From Confluentibacter flavum (lineage in GTDB: Bacteria > Bacteroidota > Bacteroidia > Flavobacteriales > Flavobacteriaceae): a DNA stretch of 64,000 bases. This document shows, in pieces, positions 63,157 to 64,000 of the stretch (position 1 is its first letter; every line of letters begins with the position of its first letter). The notes below the pieces were generated by a model, which was not told where the DNA came from, made no database searches, and was given only the letters and a program-made list of their open reading frames with translations. The stretch covers positions 124,001 to 188,000 of the forward strand of contig NZ_PJEO01000016.1 in NCBI RefSeq assembly GCF_002843175.1, given 5' to 3'. Made by a program: the position numbers and the translations under genes.

Positions 63157-64000
63157 TTATACAAAACAAGCCGCACAACCTTCTCCTTCGACATCATCCA
63201 AGATGTCCACTAGGTAAGGTGATTTGGCTTTTGATTTTTTTTCCATTCTTTTAATATACTCTTCTTTGATTTTCTCCATTCTTTCTGGTTGAATCAATTC
63301 TTCCAAGCTTTCAAATTGTCCCCAAGTGTAGCCGTCTTTCTCGTACTCCATAGCTTTCTTGTACAAATCAGGGTGTTGTTCGTACAACCAAACCCATTCA
63401 ATTTTTTGTTGAAAAAAGCAAAAGAAACATCCCGAACGACTTCTTGCGTATTCTCCTTTTTTTCCGTTAACCTCAAATTCAATTTTGTTGTAGTAGGCAG
63501 GAACACCTACACCGCTTTCTTCTAATATTTTAAAAATATCGTCTCGCACTAATACTTCATCATTTTCTAAAAGTGGAAATGTAGCTTCGGTTGCTAGAGG
63601 ATAATCCGTTGTTTTCAGAAAATCAAAAACCAAATGATTAAATGCTTTCACATTGGCATCCAATAAAATATTTAGCTTTTGGTCTAGTGTGAAACTTGTA
63701 TCCACTTTTCGATTAATTGTTTGAAAAGCTTTTTCTTGATTTTTGCCAAAGTCTATATTCTTGGACATTGCTAAAAGTTGCTCCATGTTTTGGTTGGCTA
63801 ACAATTTGGCAACAACATCTTGGCTCCAAATATTCTTGCGAAATGGAAATATGGATTGAATATTCTTTTTTGTAGAAATATAGCCTTCTCTTTCTTCATC
63901 ACCTCGAATTCCAACATAAGAAATCACCGGGTCAGAACCAACATAGTTTTCAAAAGGGTCTAGTTTCAGTTTTTTAGTGCACCAACGAGCATTGGAAGAA
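63157..64000 (-). CDS. PAPS-reductase family protein (DndC/SspD-like), 5' end outside the window
   Basis: The frame is open to the right edge, giving the last 280 residues. It reads ARWCTKKLKLDP and then VISYVGIRGDEEREGY, the conserved block of the ATP-pyrophosphatase/PAPS-reductase fold used by DndC and SspD. Cysteines sit in RWCT, SGCFFCFFQQ and the terminal GCAACFV, a likely iron-sulfur or sulfur-handling set. The N-terminal SGGKDS loop must lie beyond 64000. DndC-type enzymes activate the DNA backbone for sulfur insertion. The GTG at 63925-63927 is internal. Confidence 0.87.
   Translation of the reverse strand, partial: SSNARWCTKKLKLDPFENYVGSDPVISYVGIRGDEEREGYISTKKNIQSIFPFRKNIWSQDVVAKLLANQNMEQLLAMSKNIDFGKNQEKAFQTINRKVDTSFTLDQKLNILLDANVKAFNHLVFDFLKTTDYPLATEATFPLLENDEVLVRDDIFKILEESGVGVPAYYNKIEFEVNGKKGEYARSRSGCFFCFFQQKIEWVWLYEQHPDLYKKAMEYEKDGYTWGQFESLEELIQPERMEKIKEEYIKRMEKKSKAKSPYLVDILDDVEGEGCAACFV

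Larger units (their letters stand above)
46711..64000. mobile_element. Integrated genomic island, right end outside the window
   Basis: Left boundary: tRNA fragment. Then a tyrosine recombinase, decayed mobilization gene, HEPN and HipBST modules, and a large phosphorothioation-like operon reaching the right edge. Core metabolic genes stop exactly at the boundary. No second copy of the tRNA fragment was seen up to 64000, so the element is at least 17 kb. Confidence 0.78.

Noticed and set aside
63157-64000. Assimilatory PAPS reductase CysH
   Set aside because: No sulfate assimilation genes adjacent; the VGIRGDEEREGY block and terminal cysteines suit the DndC/SspD branch better.

Overview
The window comes from a member of the Bacteroidota, most likely a marine Flavobacteriaceae. 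Evidence: AT-rich DNA, promoters with a TAnnTTTG -7 element, an acpP-fabF-rnc cluster followed by an IPExxxVDY gene and pyk, a type IX secretion sorting domain, and a BfmA-type mobilization remnant.

Region 1 to about 46.6 kb is chromosomal core and metabolism. From the left: an enolase-superfamily gene cut by the edge, a decayed IS1182-type transposase tail, a minus-strand block (acpP, fabF, rnc, IPExxxVDY, pyk), then purN, an RNase H, a PfkB kinase and a purF-like gene. Two near-identical short units, each ending in a terminator, follow and look like small RNA genes. Next come sodA, an AddA-like helicase-nuclease and an AddB-like nuclease separated by an OmpA porin gene, a 7TMR-DISM hybrid kinase, a GH51 arabinofuranosidase, tRNA-Ala, a universal stress protein, DsbD, a YicC-gmk-nadD run, a CE6-like esterase and cysteine synthase. 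A complete histidine-utilisation locus (hutH, then hutU-hutI-hutG) diverges from a LysR gene across a small intergenic region containing a perfect inverted repeat. A metallophosphatase and glycosyltransferase pair, a GH1 beta-glucosidase and a giant secreted kelch/malectin protein close this part.

Region 46.7 kb to the right edge reads as an integrated mobile island. Its left border is a 42-nt 3' fragment of a CAT-anticodon tRNA lying beside a tyrosine recombinase; no second copy was seen in the window, so the island continues past 64 kb. The cargo includes a decayed mobilization gene with a possible transfer origin, an XRE regulator facing a HEPN protein across a 28-bp palindrome, and a three-gene HipB-HipS-HipT toxin-antitoxin set.

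The most interesting cargo is a tightly packed minus-strand operon filling 52.9 to 64 kb. In transcription order it encodes a PAPS-reductase-like protein (cut by the edge), an unrecognised 551-residue protein, a P-loop ATPase, a PIN-like nuclease, a cysteine desulfurase, a PLD-helicase, a 76-residue protein, a Rad50/DndD-like ATPase with a zinc hook, an unrecognised 172-residue protein and a 58-residue helix-turn-helix protein. The desulfurase plus PAPS-reductase-like pair points to DNA backbone phosphorothioation (Dnd/Ssp type), and the helicase and SMC-like genes look like the matching restriction arm. The PIN-like and 551-residue proteins are not components I can match to the described systems.
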